Assembly (NCBI GenBank): GCA_964594075.1
Contig: CAZQKW010000025.1
Span: 1 to 55,733, forward strand
Length of the DNA: 55,733 nucleotides
Source: CAZQKW01 sp964594075
GTDB lineage: Bacteria; Desulfobacterota; WTBG01; CAIYCZ01
Direction of reading: 5' to 3'
Numbering within the stretch: the first letter of the stretch is position 1; each line of letters starts with the position of its first letter. The notes under the pieces were generated by a model. That model was not told the origin of the DNA and ran no database searches. It saw only the letters and a list, made by a program, of their open reading frames with translations. The translations under genes and the position numbers were made by a program. This document shows positions 16,743 through 26,577 of this stretch, one piece after another.

Positions 16743-17431
16743 TGATGACCCGCCGACTATTGCTGTCCTCCTCGGCGGGCTTTACGCTGCTGGAAATGCT
16801 CCTCGCCATTGCCATCTTCTCGCTGGTGATCGGGGTCATTTTTACCTCGTTCCGTCTGGGAGCCAGTTCTTGGGAAAAGGGCGAGCGGGATATTGAAAGC
16901 TACCAAAAAATTCGCGCAGTGAATGAGCTTATCTATCGGGAGATTCGGTCCTGTTTTCCCTACGTGCTGACCCCGGGCGAACTGGATACCCATGTTAAAT
17001 TTTATGCCTTTTTCGGCAAGGCAGATTCGGTAAAATTTGTTTCAGCGGCAAGCGTGCGAAAAGCCAATCGGGGACTCTCTTTGATAGAGTTCTGGGTACA
17101 AGACGGCGTCGGGCTTATGGTGGGCGAGACCCTGGCCATCGGATCGGATCTGGCAGATGTTTCATTGCGCGATGAAGAACGGGCGCTGCTCATCAACCCC
17201 GATGTTAAGAGCATCCGTTTCCGCTATCTTGATAAAAAAGACCAGGATGAAAAAGGCGAATGGGAGCAGACCTGGGATCCGCGCAATAAGACCGGGCAAG
17301 ACCTGCGCCTGCCCGAAGCAGTTGAAGTCAAATTGGAGGTTGACTTGGGAAACGGCAGAATGTTCACCCAGGAGTTTGTTATCCCGATAGAAACAGACCT
17401 CTATTCAACGCTCTATGCGTTTGGCATATGA
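16715..17431 (+). CDS. gspJ: Minor pseudopilin GspJ
   Basis: This is a tip-complex pseudopilin of about 238 residues. The signature is SAGFTLLEMLLAIAIFSLVI, followed by SFRLGASSWEKGERD and a long beta-rich domain ending with EVKLEVDLGNGRMFTQEFV. That length matches GspJ. I place the start at the ATG at 16715 (MENRHGAFL), overlapping the end of gspI; ATGs at 16742-16745 are alternatives. Confidence 0.87.
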   Translation: MENRHGAFLMMTRRLLLSSSAGFTLLEMLLAIAIFSLVIGVIFTSFRLGASSWEKGERDIESYQKIRAVNELIYREIRSCFPYVLTPGELDTHVKFYAFFGKADSVKFVSAASVRKANRGLSLIEFWVQDGVGLMVGETLAIGSDLADVSLRDEERALLINPDVKSIRFRYLDKKDQDEKGEWEQTWDPRNKTGQDLRLPEAVEVKLEVDLGNGRMFTQEFVIPIETDLYSTLYAFGI

Positions 17432-17465
17432 AACCGCATAACCACTTTGCCTTCTAACCGGTTCT

Positions 17466-18671
17466 ATGGTATGTAACGGCACGAGCAACAATTTTTCGCG
17501 CGGCAGGTCAGGCACACGATGCGGGACAGAAAACCGAGCTGCAGTGCAGCACCCGCTGCTGGCGGAGCAGGGGATTGCGCTGCTAATGGTGCTCTGGGTC
17601 ATCACCCTGCTGACAGTTATCTGTGCAGAATTTTCCTGGACCATGCGCACGGAGACGGTCATTGCCAGAAACTTTAAAGAAGGTGAACAGGCATACTATG
17701 CCGCCGAAGCCGGTATCAACAAGGCAATTGTGGAACTGATGAAAAATCTGAATCAGCCTGTTACGACACCCAGTGAAGAAGTTCAGGAAGAACGTGCAGC
17801 GGCGATGCGCTGGGAGGCCGGCCAGGAAAATATCCGGTTCACGTTTGAAGAGTATGCCTGCGACATAGCTATTGAAGATGAGAACAACAAACTGAGCATT
17901 AATGCCTTTTTGCGGGAGGCGAAAAAGAATCCGCTCAAACTGAAGACGCTGCTGGAAGAAAAAATCGGGCTGGAAGGCGAAGAACGCGATACCGTCGCAG
18001 ATTCGATGATCGACTGGTGGGATGCCGACCATGAGATTACCGGCGTTAATGGTGCTGAACGCGACTATTATCTTTCCCTTGAAGAACCCTACGAATGCAG
18101 AGACGGAGAGATTCCGGTCATTGAAGAGCTCCTCCTGGTAAAGGGGGTCACTGAACAGATATATTATGGCGATGCCGGCAATCCCGCCCAGTTCACCAGT
18201 CTGACTGCAGCGGAGCTGGAAGAGATCATCAGGACAGGAGCACCGATGCCGGTGTCTGAGTCACCCCAAGCGCCAGGGGAACGGGACTACGAATCGGCGT
18301 ATGAAAAGCGCAACCTGGGGCTGGTGAACATTTTTTCAACATTTTCATCCTCAACCAGTTTTAAAATTAATATAAATACCGCCTCTCTTGATCAACTGCT
18401 GTTGTTGGAGGGCATGGATGGCGAGACTGCCCGTATGATTATTAACGCACGCCGCGAACGGCTTTTTGAAGAGACCACTGATCGGTTACCCGAATTTAAA
18501 AATTATGAAGTCTGGAGTAAGGATATCGTAGTTCGCAAAAGGATGGGTGCGCAGTTTTATACCCTTAAAAGCCGGGGATTTTGCGGATCGGTCAGCAGGC
18601 AGATTACATGTACGGTGCTGGTATCAAAAAACAATTTTTTCATCCTGCGATGGCAGGAAGGAACCGCGTGA
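17466..18671 (+). CDS. gspK: Minor pseudopilin GspK
   Basis: This is the largest tip pseudopilin (401 residues). It has GIALLMVLWVITLLTVICAEF as its membrane helix, without the usual conserved Glu at position +5, as is normal for GspK. It is followed by YAAEAGINKAIVEL, SINAFLREAKKN, a GSPII_K helical insert with MIDWWDADHEITGVNGAE and a helix-hairpin-helix-like INTASLDQLLLLEG near residue 305. GspK caps the pseudopilus and limits its length. The 35-residue leader ahead of the membrane helix is longer than usual and the true start may be further in. Confidence 0.9.
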   Translation: MVCNGTSNNFSRGRSGTRCGTENRAAVQHPLLAEQGIALLMVLWVITLLTVICAEFSWTMRTETVIARNFKEGEQAYYAAEAGINKAIVELMKNLNQPVTTPSEEVQEERAAAMRWEAGQENIRFTFEEYACDIAIEDENNKLSINAFLREAKKNPLKLKTLLEEKIGLEGEERDTVADSMIDWWDADHEITGVNGAERDYYLSLEEPYECRDGEIPVIEELLLVKGVTEQIYYGDAGNPAQFTSLTAAELEEIIRTGAPMPVSESPQAPGERDYESAYEKRNLGLVNIFSTFSSSTSFKININTASLDQLLLLEGMDGETARMIINARRERLFEETTDRLPEFKNYEVWSKDIVVRKRMGAQFYTLKSRGFCGSVSRQITCTVLVSKNNFFILRWQEGTA

Positions 18672-18699
18672 GCACTTTTACCCGAAGCAGATCTGAGAC

Positions 18700-20265
18700 A
18701 TGTTAAGCACAGGCCTTTTTATCAAGGAAGATGAGTTGATTCTGGTATTGCTCAAGCAGGGCATGCGCCATACCCTGCTGGCCGACCATGACATTATTTC
18801 CCTGCCAGCAACAAAGGGGGAGGAACGTGATGAACTGCTGTTAAACCAGATTAACCGGTTTTTTAAAGCCCACCCTGGATGCCAAGACAATCTGTTCTTG
18901 GCGATCCCTCGCGATAAAGTAATCATGCAGCCGGTCTATATGCCCCTGGCAGCGGAGGAAAATTTGCGCACCGCCTTGGGCTATGAAATGGACCGGTTGA
19001 CCCCGTTTTCTGCTGATGCCGTGTATTATGATTATTTTATTTTAAAACGCCTCCCGGCAAAAAACCAGATTTATCTCATACTGGTTGCGGTGAAAAAAGA
19101 GGTGGTGGATTATTATCTTGCACTTTTGAAACGAATTGGTGTGCGTCCCCGCGGCATTGAAATTACCTCCACGGCGCTGTTCAATATTTATCAAGCAGAG
19201 CACAATGGCGCTGAAAAGCCATTACAGATAAATTGGCTGCAGCAGAATAAAATCCCTGCCTCCCTGCGCAAAGCATTGCCCTGGCTGTTTGCCGGCCACG
19301 CAGCGGCGAGAATACCGGAAGAGAAAGCGATAGACACGCCGCTTGATGTGCTGGTTGCCTACGTTAATGGTCACTGTGAAATTAATCTGGTGAGCGATGG
19401 CATGCTGTTTTATTCGCGGTCGATTGCTGTCCCCTCCCGCGACGCTGTAACCCCAACAGAACAGACAGACGGCCTGTCGTGGGAAGAGCTGCTCAAAGAG
19501 GTGCAGCGGGGCATGCTCAGTATCCCCGAACATAAAGACCAGGAACGCGCCCTTCGTTTTTTTCTGACTGGCGGGACGCTCAATGAAAATTATCTCGTAG
19601 CAGGCGCTGCCCAAGAAGGTGTTGAAATCCACCTTCTGCAGGATTTTCCGCAAACAGTGGTTGCCGGTGCCGATGAACACACAATGCCGCTGTTGGCAAT
19701 TCCGCTCAGTCTTGCCCTCAAGGGATTGCGTCGGGTGCCGCTTGATATTAATCTGATTCCGGTTGCGCTGCGGCCCAAAAAGAAAAGAAGCAAGAAAAAG
19801 ATTGCTGCACTCCTGACCGCTGGCGTGATCGTTGTGCTGTCCGCAGTTGTTTTGGTGCAGAATATTTTGACCACGCAGGCCCGCATTGCCGAGCTGGATG
19901 CGCAGCTCGCGGAGCTTAAAGTGCAGGCCCAGGCAGTTGACGCCATGCAAAAGGAAATTGACCTCATCGAGAAAGCCCGCAACGAAATCCAGCAGATTAA
20001 GGATCTTACAGGCTCCAAGTTGCTGGTTTTGGAAGAACTCACAAAAATTATTCCGGATGATAGCTGGCTCACGGATTTTGACTTTAATGCCGACGAAAAA
20101 AAAGTCACCCTTTCAGGCTACTCCACCAGCGCTTCAAAACTGATTCCCATACTGGAAGAGTCCCGTCTGTTTACCAATGTAAAGTTTACCTCCCCCATCA
20201 CAAAAGGTGCTGGCGTCAAGGAGAACTTTAAAATTGAAATGACCCTGGAGGCTGCCAAACCATAG
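18700..20265 (+). CDS. gspL: Type II secretion assembly protein GspL (PilM-like plus PilN-like)
   Basis: This 521-residue inner-membrane protein has a cytoplasmic actin-like part (residues 1-355, LFIKEDELILVLL, IPRDKVIMQPVYMPL) resembling PilM/GspL, which binds GspE. It is followed by a basic stretch, one membrane helix (IAALLTAGVIVVLSAVVLV), a coiled coil and a periplasmic PilN-like ferredoxin-fold domain (LLVLEELTKIIPDDSWLTD). This is the layout of GspL, though at 521 residues it is longer than the enterobacterial form (about 400). The Ser/Thr-rich phosphate loop of PilM is not evident. Confidence 0.88.
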   Translation: MLSTGLFIKEDELILVLLKQGMRHTLLADHDIISLPATKGEERDELLLNQINRFFKAHPGCQDNLFLAIPRDKVIMQPVYMPLAAEENLRTALGYEMDRLTPFSADAVYYDYFILKRLPAKNQIYLILVAVKKEVVDYYLALLKRIGVRPRGIEITSTALFNIYQAEHNGAEKPLQINWLQQNKIPASLRKALPWLFAGHAAARIPEEKAIDTPLDVLVAYVNGHCEINLVSDGMLFYSRSIAVPSRDAVTPTEQTDGLSWEELLKEVQRGMLSIPEHKDQERALRFFLTGGTLNENYLVAGAAQEGVEIHLLQDFPQTVVAGADEHTMPLLAIPLSLALKGLRRVPLDINLIPVALRPKKKRSKKKIAALLTAGVIVVLSAVVLVQNILTTQARIAELDAQLAELKVQAQAVDAMQKEIDLIEKARNEIQQIKDLTGSKLLVLEELTKIIPDDSWLTDFDFNADEKKVTLSGYSTSASKLIPILEESRLFTNVKFTSPITKGAGVKENFKIEMTLEAAKP

Positions 20266-20285
20266 ACAGGACGGCAGGATGATTC

Positions 20286-20846
20286 ATGAAGATAACGCCA
20301 CGGGATAAAAAATTCATTAGTGCCGGTATTGTTGCCATAGGGCTCTTTATCGTCATAAAGTTTATTATTTTTCCGGCAGTTGATTCCTTTACCCGGCAAC
20401 AGGAGGAACTCACCCTCAAACAACAGACGGTTGAAAAGTATAACCGTATTATCAGCCGGCAGGGGGAACTGCAGAGAAGGTTAAAGCTCCTGAAAAAAGA
20501 CGAAGTAAAACTGACCAACAGTCTTCTGAAAGGAGAAACCGCATCCCTTGCTGCTGCCGATATTCAAAAGAGCATTGATAGAATTGCCACCAGCAGCGCC
20601 ATTGAAATTCAGAGCGTTAAAATCATGGACTCAGAAAAACGCGGAGAATTTTTAACCGTTCCCATTCAGGTGCGGTTCACTTCTGACCTTACCCGCATGA
20701 AAAACTTTATTTACAGTATTGAGACCAGCCAAAAACTCTTGACAATTCCCAAACTAAAAATTAGTGTAAGGAATCGCCGCGACCCAAAAGAGATCATTGT
20801 CACCATGGTAGTGTGCGGCTACATGAAGAAAGAAGCAAAAGGTTAG
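20286..20846 (+). CDS. gspM: Type II secretion assembly protein GspM (PilO-like)
   Basis: This 186-residue bitopic protein has a short cytoplasmic N-terminus, a membrane helix (FISAGIVAIGLFIVIKFIIF), a coiled coil (QQEELTLKQQTVEKYNRII) and a small periplasmic ferredoxin-like domain ending MVVCGYMKKEAKG. The arrangement and its place directly after gspL identify GspM, which pairs with GspL beneath the secretin. The stop codon abuts the gspD start codon. Confidence 0.85.
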   Translation: MKITPRDKKFISAGIVAIGLFIVIKFIIFPAVDSFTRQQEELTLKQQTVEKYNRIISRQGELQRRLKLLKKDEVKLTNSLLKGETASLAAADIQKSIDRIATSSAIEIQSVKIMDSEKRGEFLTVPIQVRFTSDLTRMKNFIYSIETSQKLLTIPKLKISVRNRRDPKEIIVTMVVCGYMKKEAKG

Positions 20847-23195
20847 ATGCCTCCTATGATGCCAGTATTTTTCCATCAGCACCGTGTGCCCAACAGTTCT
20901 TTACCCTGGTCGTGCCACAGAGGTGCCGCGGTGTGTCTCGTGGTGCTGATGCTGTGCGTGGGCTGTGCGAGTGCGCCGCCCACCACGTCGCCAGTTGCTC
21001 AACCGGCTCTTCAGCAGACCAGTCCTGCCGAACAAACTATCACCGAGGACGCCGGCACCGCACCGGTTCCTGCGCGCGCAGCAACTGAACCGCACAAATC
21101 TGTCCCTGCAGAGATCACCGTAGCAGAAACTTCTGCCGACACCCCCGCACCTCAATCGCCCCGAGAACCTATGATCAGAAGCACGCAGCGGCAGAGTGCA
21201 GGGGCTGTGGCACCAGCTAAAACGACGCAGTCCTCCGATGCGGCAGCAAAGCAGAAGATAGCGCTTGACTTTGACGACGCCGATATCTTTGAGGTTATCA
21301 ATGCGCTGTCGGATATTCTTAATATTAACTACATCATTGATCCCACTGTGCGCGGCAAAGTAAACATTCACACCACCGGAGAAATAGACAAAAGCCAGCT
21401 TTTGCCCATTTTAGAAACCATTTTCAAAATAAACAATATCACGGCTGTCAAAGCCGGCGATGTGTACAAAATTATTCCCATCAAGGATGCAAAATCTACG
21501 GTTTCAGATGTCGGCATCGGCTCCGACCTTGGGGCGCTGCCCTCAACAGACCGGGTTATTATTCAAATTGTGCCGCTGCGCTTCATCCCGTCAGCAGAAG
21601 TTGTTAAAGTGTTAAAGCCGTTTATCAGTCCCGGCGGCGATGTTCAGGAATACAGCAAAGGCAACATCATTATTATTGTGGACACGGCCGCCAATGTCCA
21701 AAAGCTGCTCAGCTTTATTGATGTGCTGGATGTGGATACCTTTGAACAGACCCAGGTGCGCTTTTTCAAAGTCAAGAATGCAGATGTCAAGGATATGGCA
21801 AAAGAACTGGAGAGCCTGTTCACCTCGCTGGGTTTTGCCAAGGCAACCGATAAGGGCATCGGCATTTCTTTCATACCAGTAGAGCGGGTAAGCTGCGTGC
21901 TGGCGGTTAGTTCTGTGCCGGGCATTTTTGAAAAGGTTGAGCATTGGGTAACCGTGCTTGATACCGTTGATACCGGCGCTGAAGAACAGGTGTTTGTGTA
22001 TTTTCTTGAAAATGCCAAAGCTGAAGAAATAGCCACCGTCCTGGGGAACCTTTATGGGGAAGGCAGAGCAGAACGGACGACTCGCCAGCCCCTGGCAGCG
22101 CAAACACAGCGCCGCACCGAGCCGTTGACCAGCCGCACCCAAAGCGCGCGGTCAAGAACGTCGCGAACCAGAGAATCAACGTTGCGCAGGCAGGAACCCG
22201 GAACACCGGGCAGCGCCGGGTTTGAAGGCATGCTGCAGGGCGAACTAAAAATAGTTACCGACGAAACCACCAACTCCCTTATCATCAAGGCATTGCCCGT
22301 GGATTATGCCGTTATTAAAGAGACGATTCAAAAGCTTGATGTGGTGCCCAAACAGGTGCTCATTGAAGTGCTTATTGCAGAGGTTACTTTGAGCGGCGAT
22401 ACCGAATTCGGCGTGGAATGGGCGCTGCGCGGAACCGACGCCAGTATTGGCGGCTATAAAGGGCAAGATCGCGCTGAAATGACCTTTGGCATCGGCGGAC
22501 TGGGCACAGACCTTTCAAAAAGCCTGGACAAGGGGTTTAGCTACCGCTTTGAATCAAACCAGTTGCAGGCGTTTCTCGTGGCGCAGGCGAGCCAGAACAA
22601 ACTTAACGTCCTGGCATCACCGCAGATTCTGGCCGCCGATAACAAGCAAGCGCGGATAGAGGTGGGCGAAGAAGTTCCCATCGTAACCAGTGAATATGTG
22701 CCCCTGACAACTGAGAACCTTGATCAAACGTCACGGTCTATTGAATACCGCAACACCGGTGTCATTCTCGAAGTTACCCCGCGAATAAATGACAAAGGGC
22801 TGGTAGCGCTGGACATTTCGCAGGAAGTGAGCAAGGCGCAACCAATCGTCGCGGGCGGCATTCAGTCTCCCACCATAACCAATCGGCGGGCTGAAACCTC
22901 GCTGGTGGTGCAGAACGCGACCACCATTGTCATTGGCGGTTTGATCGGTCAGGAAGCAAGCAAGACCATTTCCGGTGTCCCGTTTCTGTCGCGGATTCCT
23001 ATTTTCGGGTATTTTTTCAGCGACACCAGAAATTCAAAGAAAAAAACCGAGCTGATTATTCTCATAACTCCGCATGTCGTGACTAATATCAACGAAGCGG
23101 CGGTCATATCCCGGGAATTCAAGGAGAAGGTAAGCCAGATTAAAAAACTGCTCAATAAGAGCGAAGACAAAGCCCTGGAGAGTTATAAAGACTAG
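20847..23195 (+). CDS. gspD: Outer-membrane secretin GspD
   Basis: This is the multimeric outer-membrane channel of the secretion system (782 residues). A lipobox-like LCVGC at about residues 32-36 suggests that this secretin is itself lipidated and may not need a pilotin. A Pro/Thr-rich spacer follows, then the N0 domain (KIALDFDDADIFEVINAL) and three N1-N3 repeats, the last interrupted by an Arg/Thr-rich insert around residues 400-455. The secretin core has VPFLSRIPIFGYFF and the closing ELIILITPHVV. It is the last gene of the operon. In classical operons gspC and gspD come first, so this order is atypical and no gspC is present. Confidence 0.95.
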   Translation: MPPMMPVFFHQHRVPNSSLPWSCHRGAAVCLVVLMLCVGCASAPPTTSPVAQPALQQTSPAEQTITEDAGTAPVPARAATEPHKSVPAEITVAETSADTPAPQSPREPMIRSTQRQSAGAVAPAKTTQSSDAAAKQKIALDFDDADIFEVINALSDILNINYIIDPTVRGKVNIHTTGEIDKSQLLPILETIFKINNITAVKAGDVYKIIPIKDAKSTVSDVGIGSDLGALPSTDRVIIQIVPLRFIPSAEVVKVLKPFISPGGDVQEYSKGNIIIIVDTAANVQKLLSFIDVLDVDTFEQTQVRFFKVKNADVKDMAKELESLFTSLGFAKATDKGIGISFIPVERVSCVLAVSSVPGIFEKVEHWVTVLDTVDTGAEEQVFVYFLENAKAEEIATVLGNLYGEGRAERTTRQPLAAQTQRRTEPLTSRTQSARSRTSRTRESTLRRQEPGTPGSAGFEGMLQGELKIVTDETTNSLIIKALPVDYAVIKETIQKLDVVPKQVLIEVLIAEVTLSGDTEFGVEWALRGTDASIGGYKGQDRAEMTFGIGGLGTDLSKSLDKGFSYRFESNQLQAFLVAQASQNKLNVLASPQILAADNKQARIEVGEEVPIVTSEYVPLTTENLDQTSRSIEYRNTGVILEVTPRINDKGLVALDISQEVSKAQPIVAGGIQSPTITNRRAETSLVVQNATTIVIGGLIGQEASKTISGVPFLSRIPIFGYFFSDTRNSKKKTELIILITPHVVTNINEAAVISREFKEKVSQIKKLLNKSEDKALESYKD

Positions 23196-23234
23196 TGGGC
23201 TGACAACCTCTTTTGCCGCATCCCATAGTTCCTG

Positions 23235-25196
23235 TTAAAAGCTATAACGCAAAGTCACATAGGCGGAACTGGGTGCGCCCTCCACCAAGCCAAACACCCC
23301 GCGGGTTTTATACTGTTTATTCAAAAGATTGTTAATCTGCAACCGCAGTTCAAGGTTTTTCACCGGCACATCCTTTATTAAGAAGTTAAGGCTGCAGAGC
23401 GAATAAGAGCCAAGCTTTTTGCGGTTCCCATATACCGACTCTAAGCCCCGAGCAAGTTTGCGCGTCCCCACATAATTGAATTCCAGTGCGGTCCGGAAAT
23501 GCGTGAGAAACGTGTAGTCAAGGCCGACGGTGGCAACATTGTCGGGGGCGACATTAATGAAGCTCTCAATAGTCGTCTGCGTGATTTGGTCGGGATTATC
23601 ATCGCTGGGAATTTCCAGTATGCCACTGCGCCCCTTTTGTCGGTTACCCGCCAGATGGGTGCAATTCGCATACAGGAGCACATGCCGATGGGGTCTGCCG
23701 CTGACAGAAAATTCAATGCCTTTGATATTGTCATCGCCGCTATTAGTAATGTTCCCTGTGGCATTGCGATCAATGAGGTCTTTAAGCTCGTTATAAAAAA
23801 AGTTAAGTTCTGCGCCAAATATGTTTTTATAGTGGAAACCCAGTTCAACCTCATAGCTGTCAATTCTTTCAGGGTCAAGCCCGGGCTCCTCAATAATCAC
23901 GGCCAAACTGGGAGTTCGAAATGCCCGGCCATAGAGCAGTTTTACATTAAAATAATTTAAAAACAAATAACTCAGCCCGACCCGCGGGCTGTAAAATCCC
24001 CCATAGATACGGTGATGATCGTAGCGCAGACCGGCGGTGGCTTCAAGGTTGGTGCTTATTTTCCACTTATCCTGAATATAGCCGGAGTATAACCGGGTGA
24101 AATAGCGGGTGAAACCTTTAAATTCTTGATCTCCAAATTCGATAATGGTCTTACTGCCGTCGTTGTAGCGAAACGATGATCCCAGCGTGAGATAATGGTT
24201 TTCGAATAAGTTCACATCGCTTTTCGCTTCAAGGCCATACTGTTTGTTATATTGGGTAAATCGTGGCTGGCCATAATCATCCTCGTTGTCAAAGTATTGG
24301 AACCACCCTTGCAGCGAAAAAGATGCCTTCGCGAGGCTTTTATTGACGGTTGCCTGCATAAAAGAAAACGGTTTGGATTCGTAGCCTTCATAGATAAAGG
24401 TCGGTTCAGTATAAAAATCCCGATATCGTGAGTAGCGGCCGGAAACTTCCAGCACATCTTTATAACTCAATTTCCCATAGGCTTCAAAATAATGGTCATG
24501 GGGCCGTTCTGGTTCGCCGCGAAGGTCGTATTCAAAGCCCTCTGTTTTGGTTGTGGACAGGGAAACAAGCGCATCCCAGTTATATTTTTTAAAGCCGCCT
24601 AAGGCTTCTGCGCGTCTCGTCCCGAATGCTCCGCCCTCGGTTTTCAGCGATATGCCCTGCAGGTCGGCGCCCTTTCGGGTTACCAGATTGATGATGCCTG
24701 AAAAAGCGTCCGGCCCCCATAAGGCAGAGCCGGGTCCGCGGATGATTTCAATTTTTTCCAGGTACTCAAGCGACAGTTCCCGGCCCCGCGGATAATCAAT
24801 AGTTGAGGCATCGCATGAAAACGGGACGCCATCCATCATGACCAGGAATGAATTGGGAACGCCGCGCAAATAAATCTTCGCATTAACTTCAGTGCGGTCT
24901 ATGAAAAACCCCGGCACCCGCCGCAAGACTTCTTCCAGCGTCGTATATTTTTTGAGCTCCTCGCGATTGATGACCGTAACCGCGGCAGGAGCGCGTTGCA
25001 GCGTTTCAATGCGCCGCGACGCGATGGATACGGTATATAGTTCTTCACCTAAAAACATGAGTTCAGTTTCTTCGAACGCCGGTGTTTTGCGCGATTCTTG
25101 GGCAGGTGCCGGCGCGGCACACCACCAGATCGCCAGCATGACACCGATCCCTGCCAGATTGCGGACGCCTAATAACCAATGGTTTTGTCTGCTCAT
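23235..25196 (-). CDS. TonB-dependent outer-membrane receptor
   Basis: This 653-residue outer-membrane active transporter has a signal peptide in residues 1-32, a short extension (FEETELMFLGEELYTVSIASR), then the plug domain (APAAVTVINREELKKY, IYLRGVPNSFLVMMDGVPF, IEIIRGPGSALWGPDAFSGI) and a 22-strand barrel ending in a C-terminal Phe (YVTLRYSF). The family imports siderophores, vitamin B12, sugars or metals; the sequence does not say which. It is the last of four co-directional genes and overlaps the regulator gene by four bases, so its expression is tied to the upstream sensor system. Confidence 0.92.
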   Translation of the reverse strand: MSRQNHWLLGVRNLAGIGVMLAIWWCAAPAPAQESRKTPAFEETELMFLGEELYTVSIASRRIETLQRAPAAVTVINREELKKYTTLEEVLRRVPGFFIDRTEVNAKIYLRGVPNSFLVMMDGVPFSCDASTIDYPRGRELSLEYLEKIEIIRGPGSALWGPDAFSGIINLVTRKGADLQGISLKTEGGAFGTRRAEALGGFKKYNWDALVSLSTTKTEGFEYDLRGEPERPHDHYFEAYGKLSYKDVLEVSGRYSRYRDFYTEPTFIYEGYESKPFSFMQATVNKSLAKASFSLQGWFQYFDNEDDYGQPRFTQYNKQYGLEAKSDVNLFENHYLTLGSSFRYNDGSKTIIEFGDQEFKGFTRYFTRLYSGYIQDKWKISTNLEATAGLRYDHHRIYGGFYSPRVGLSYLFLNYFNVKLLYGRAFRTPSLAVIIEEPGLDPERIDSYEVELGFHYKNIFGAELNFFYNELKDLIDRNATGNITNSGDDNIKGIEFSVSGRPHRHVLLYANCTHLAGNRQKGRSGILEIPSDDNPDQITQTTIESFINVAPDNVATVGLDYTFLTHFRTALEFNYVGTRKLARGLESVYGNRKKLGSYSLCSLNFLIKDVPVKNLELRLQINNLLNKQYKTRGVFGLVEGAPSSAYVTLRYSF

Positions 25197-26560
25197 AGGT
25201 CTGATTCCTTTAATTGTTTGAGAAGACTTCTAAATTTACCCCGGGTAAGCCCCAGCAATTTTGCAGCAACAGTCTGTTTGTTGTGAGCCATACGCAGCGC
25301 CTGCCTAACCAACTGACGCTCAAATTCCTCCAGGCTGATGCCTTCTTCAGGCAATAAGAATGGCGGTTCGCCCCCGGCCGTATGTGCTGGCTCTGCCGAG
25401 AGGAAACGCAGGATTTCTGGCGTAATAGAGCCATCTTTGGACAGGATCGCGGCCCGTTCAATGGCATTTTCCAGTTCTCTGACATTACCCGGCCAGGGAT
25501 ATTTTTTGATAATTCGTTTCCCCTCGTCACTGATAACCGGGTTTGGTTTACCCATAGCCTGGCACACGCGCTGCAGAAAGTACTCGGCGAGAATAATACA
25601 ATCATTGCCGCGTTCTCTCAAGGGCGGCAGGCTTATGGGAAAGACATTGATGCGGTAATAGAGGTCCTGTCTGAACCGGCCGGCTTCCACCAGTTCCTGC
25701 AGATTTTTATTGGTGGCACAAATCACCCGCACATCAGACTTGAGCGTTTCATGGCCGCCCACTCGTTCAAACTCCCGTTCCTGCAAAAATCGCAGCACCT
25801 TTGGCTGTGCTTCTAAGCTCAAGTCGCCAATTTCATCCAGAAACACCGTGCCGCCATGAGCCTGTTCAAATTTTCCCGCTTTCTGCTTATCAGCGCCGGT
25901 AAAGGCGCCCTTTTCATGCCCGAACAGCTCGCTTTCTATCAAAGTCGCAGGAATTGCCGCACAGTTAATAGCCAGAAAGCGTTTGCCGCTTCTGATACTG
26001 TTATGATGGATTACGCGGGCCAGCATTTCTTTACCGGTGCCGCTTTCGCCCAGTATTAATACCGTGGTGTGCGGGCTTTGGCTCACCTGGGCAGCCTGCT
26101 GCAGCACTGAGAGCATTTGCTGCGATTCGGCGACAATATTTGAAAAATCAAACGATGCGGAAAGTTCTTCCCGATGAATCCTGCTTTCTTCCAGGAGATC
26201 AGAAATCCGCATATAGCGTTTGACCTTATTGACGATTTTTTCTTCATCAAACGGCTTGGTAAAGTAGTACAGCGCGCCCTCTTCCATGGCGTCAGCCGCT
26301 GATTCAATTGAGCCGAAGGCTGTGAGCACAATGACCGGATAGTCAGGGTCAATTTTTTTAATTTCCCTGAGCAGGGTCATCCCGTCCATGACCGGCATTT
26401 TGAGATCGGTAATAACCATCCCAAAATTGTACTTCTTGATAAGCTGCAGGGCCTCCTCCCCATTGGCAGCCTGGGCTGTTTCATACCCCTGCCCCTCCAG
26501 CATAATTTGCAAGAGATGTCTTATTTTTTCTTCGTCATCCACAATGAGAATTTTATTCAT
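25193..26560 (-). CDS. Sigma-54-dependent response regulator (NtrC/AtoC family)
   Basis: This 455-residue bacterial enhancer-binding protein has a receiver domain (residues 1-120) with phosphoacceptor Asp52 and acidic pocket DD at 8-9. An AAA+ domain with Walker A GESGTGKE and the sigma-54 contact loop GAFTGA follows, then a Fis-type helix-turn-helix at the C-terminus (NKQTVAAKLLGLTRGKFRSL). When phosphorylated, such proteins open promoters bound by sigma-54 RNA polymerase. It is encoded directly after the sensor kinase. A near-consensus sigma-54 promoter and an inverted repeat lie beyond the other end of this operon, ahead of the ketosynthase cluster. Confidence 0.94.
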   Translation of the reverse strand: MNKILIVDDEEKIRHLLQIMLEGQGYETAQAANGEEALQLIKKYNFGMVITDLKMPVMDGMTLLREIKKIDPDYPVIVLTAFGSIESAADAMEEGALYYFTKPFDEEKIVNKVKRYMRISDLLEESRIHREELSASFDFSNIVAESQQMLSVLQQAAQVSQSPHTTVLILGESGTGKEMLARVIHHNSIRSGKRFLAINCAAIPATLIESELFGHEKGAFTGADKQKAGKFEQAHGGTVFLDEIGDLSLEAQPKVLRFLQEREFERVGGHETLKSDVRVICATNKNLQELVEAGRFRQDLYYRINVFPISLPPLRERGNDCIILAEYFLQRVCQAMGKPNPVISDEGKRIIKKYPWPGNVRELENAIERAAILSKDGSITPEILRFLSAEPAHTAGGEPPFLLPEEGISLEEFERQLVRQALRMAHNKQTVAAKLLGLTRGKFRSLLKQLKESDL

Positions 26561-26577
26561 AGGCGCTTCATCCTTTT

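Noticed and set aside
11948..18671. Reading the operon as type IV pilus genes (pilB, pilC and pilins)
   Set aside because: The pseudopilin set G-H-I-J-K with GspG calcium-loop features and a GspK with a large helical insert is specific to type II secretion; pilT and pilQ/pilP-type genes are absent.
21612..22142. Long minus-strand open frame (176 codons) inside gspD, and similar long antisense frames in gspL, gspF and the KS genes
   Set aside because: They lie wholly within strongly supported genes, lack ribosome sites and show no domain; they are frame shadows of GC-rich coding DNA.
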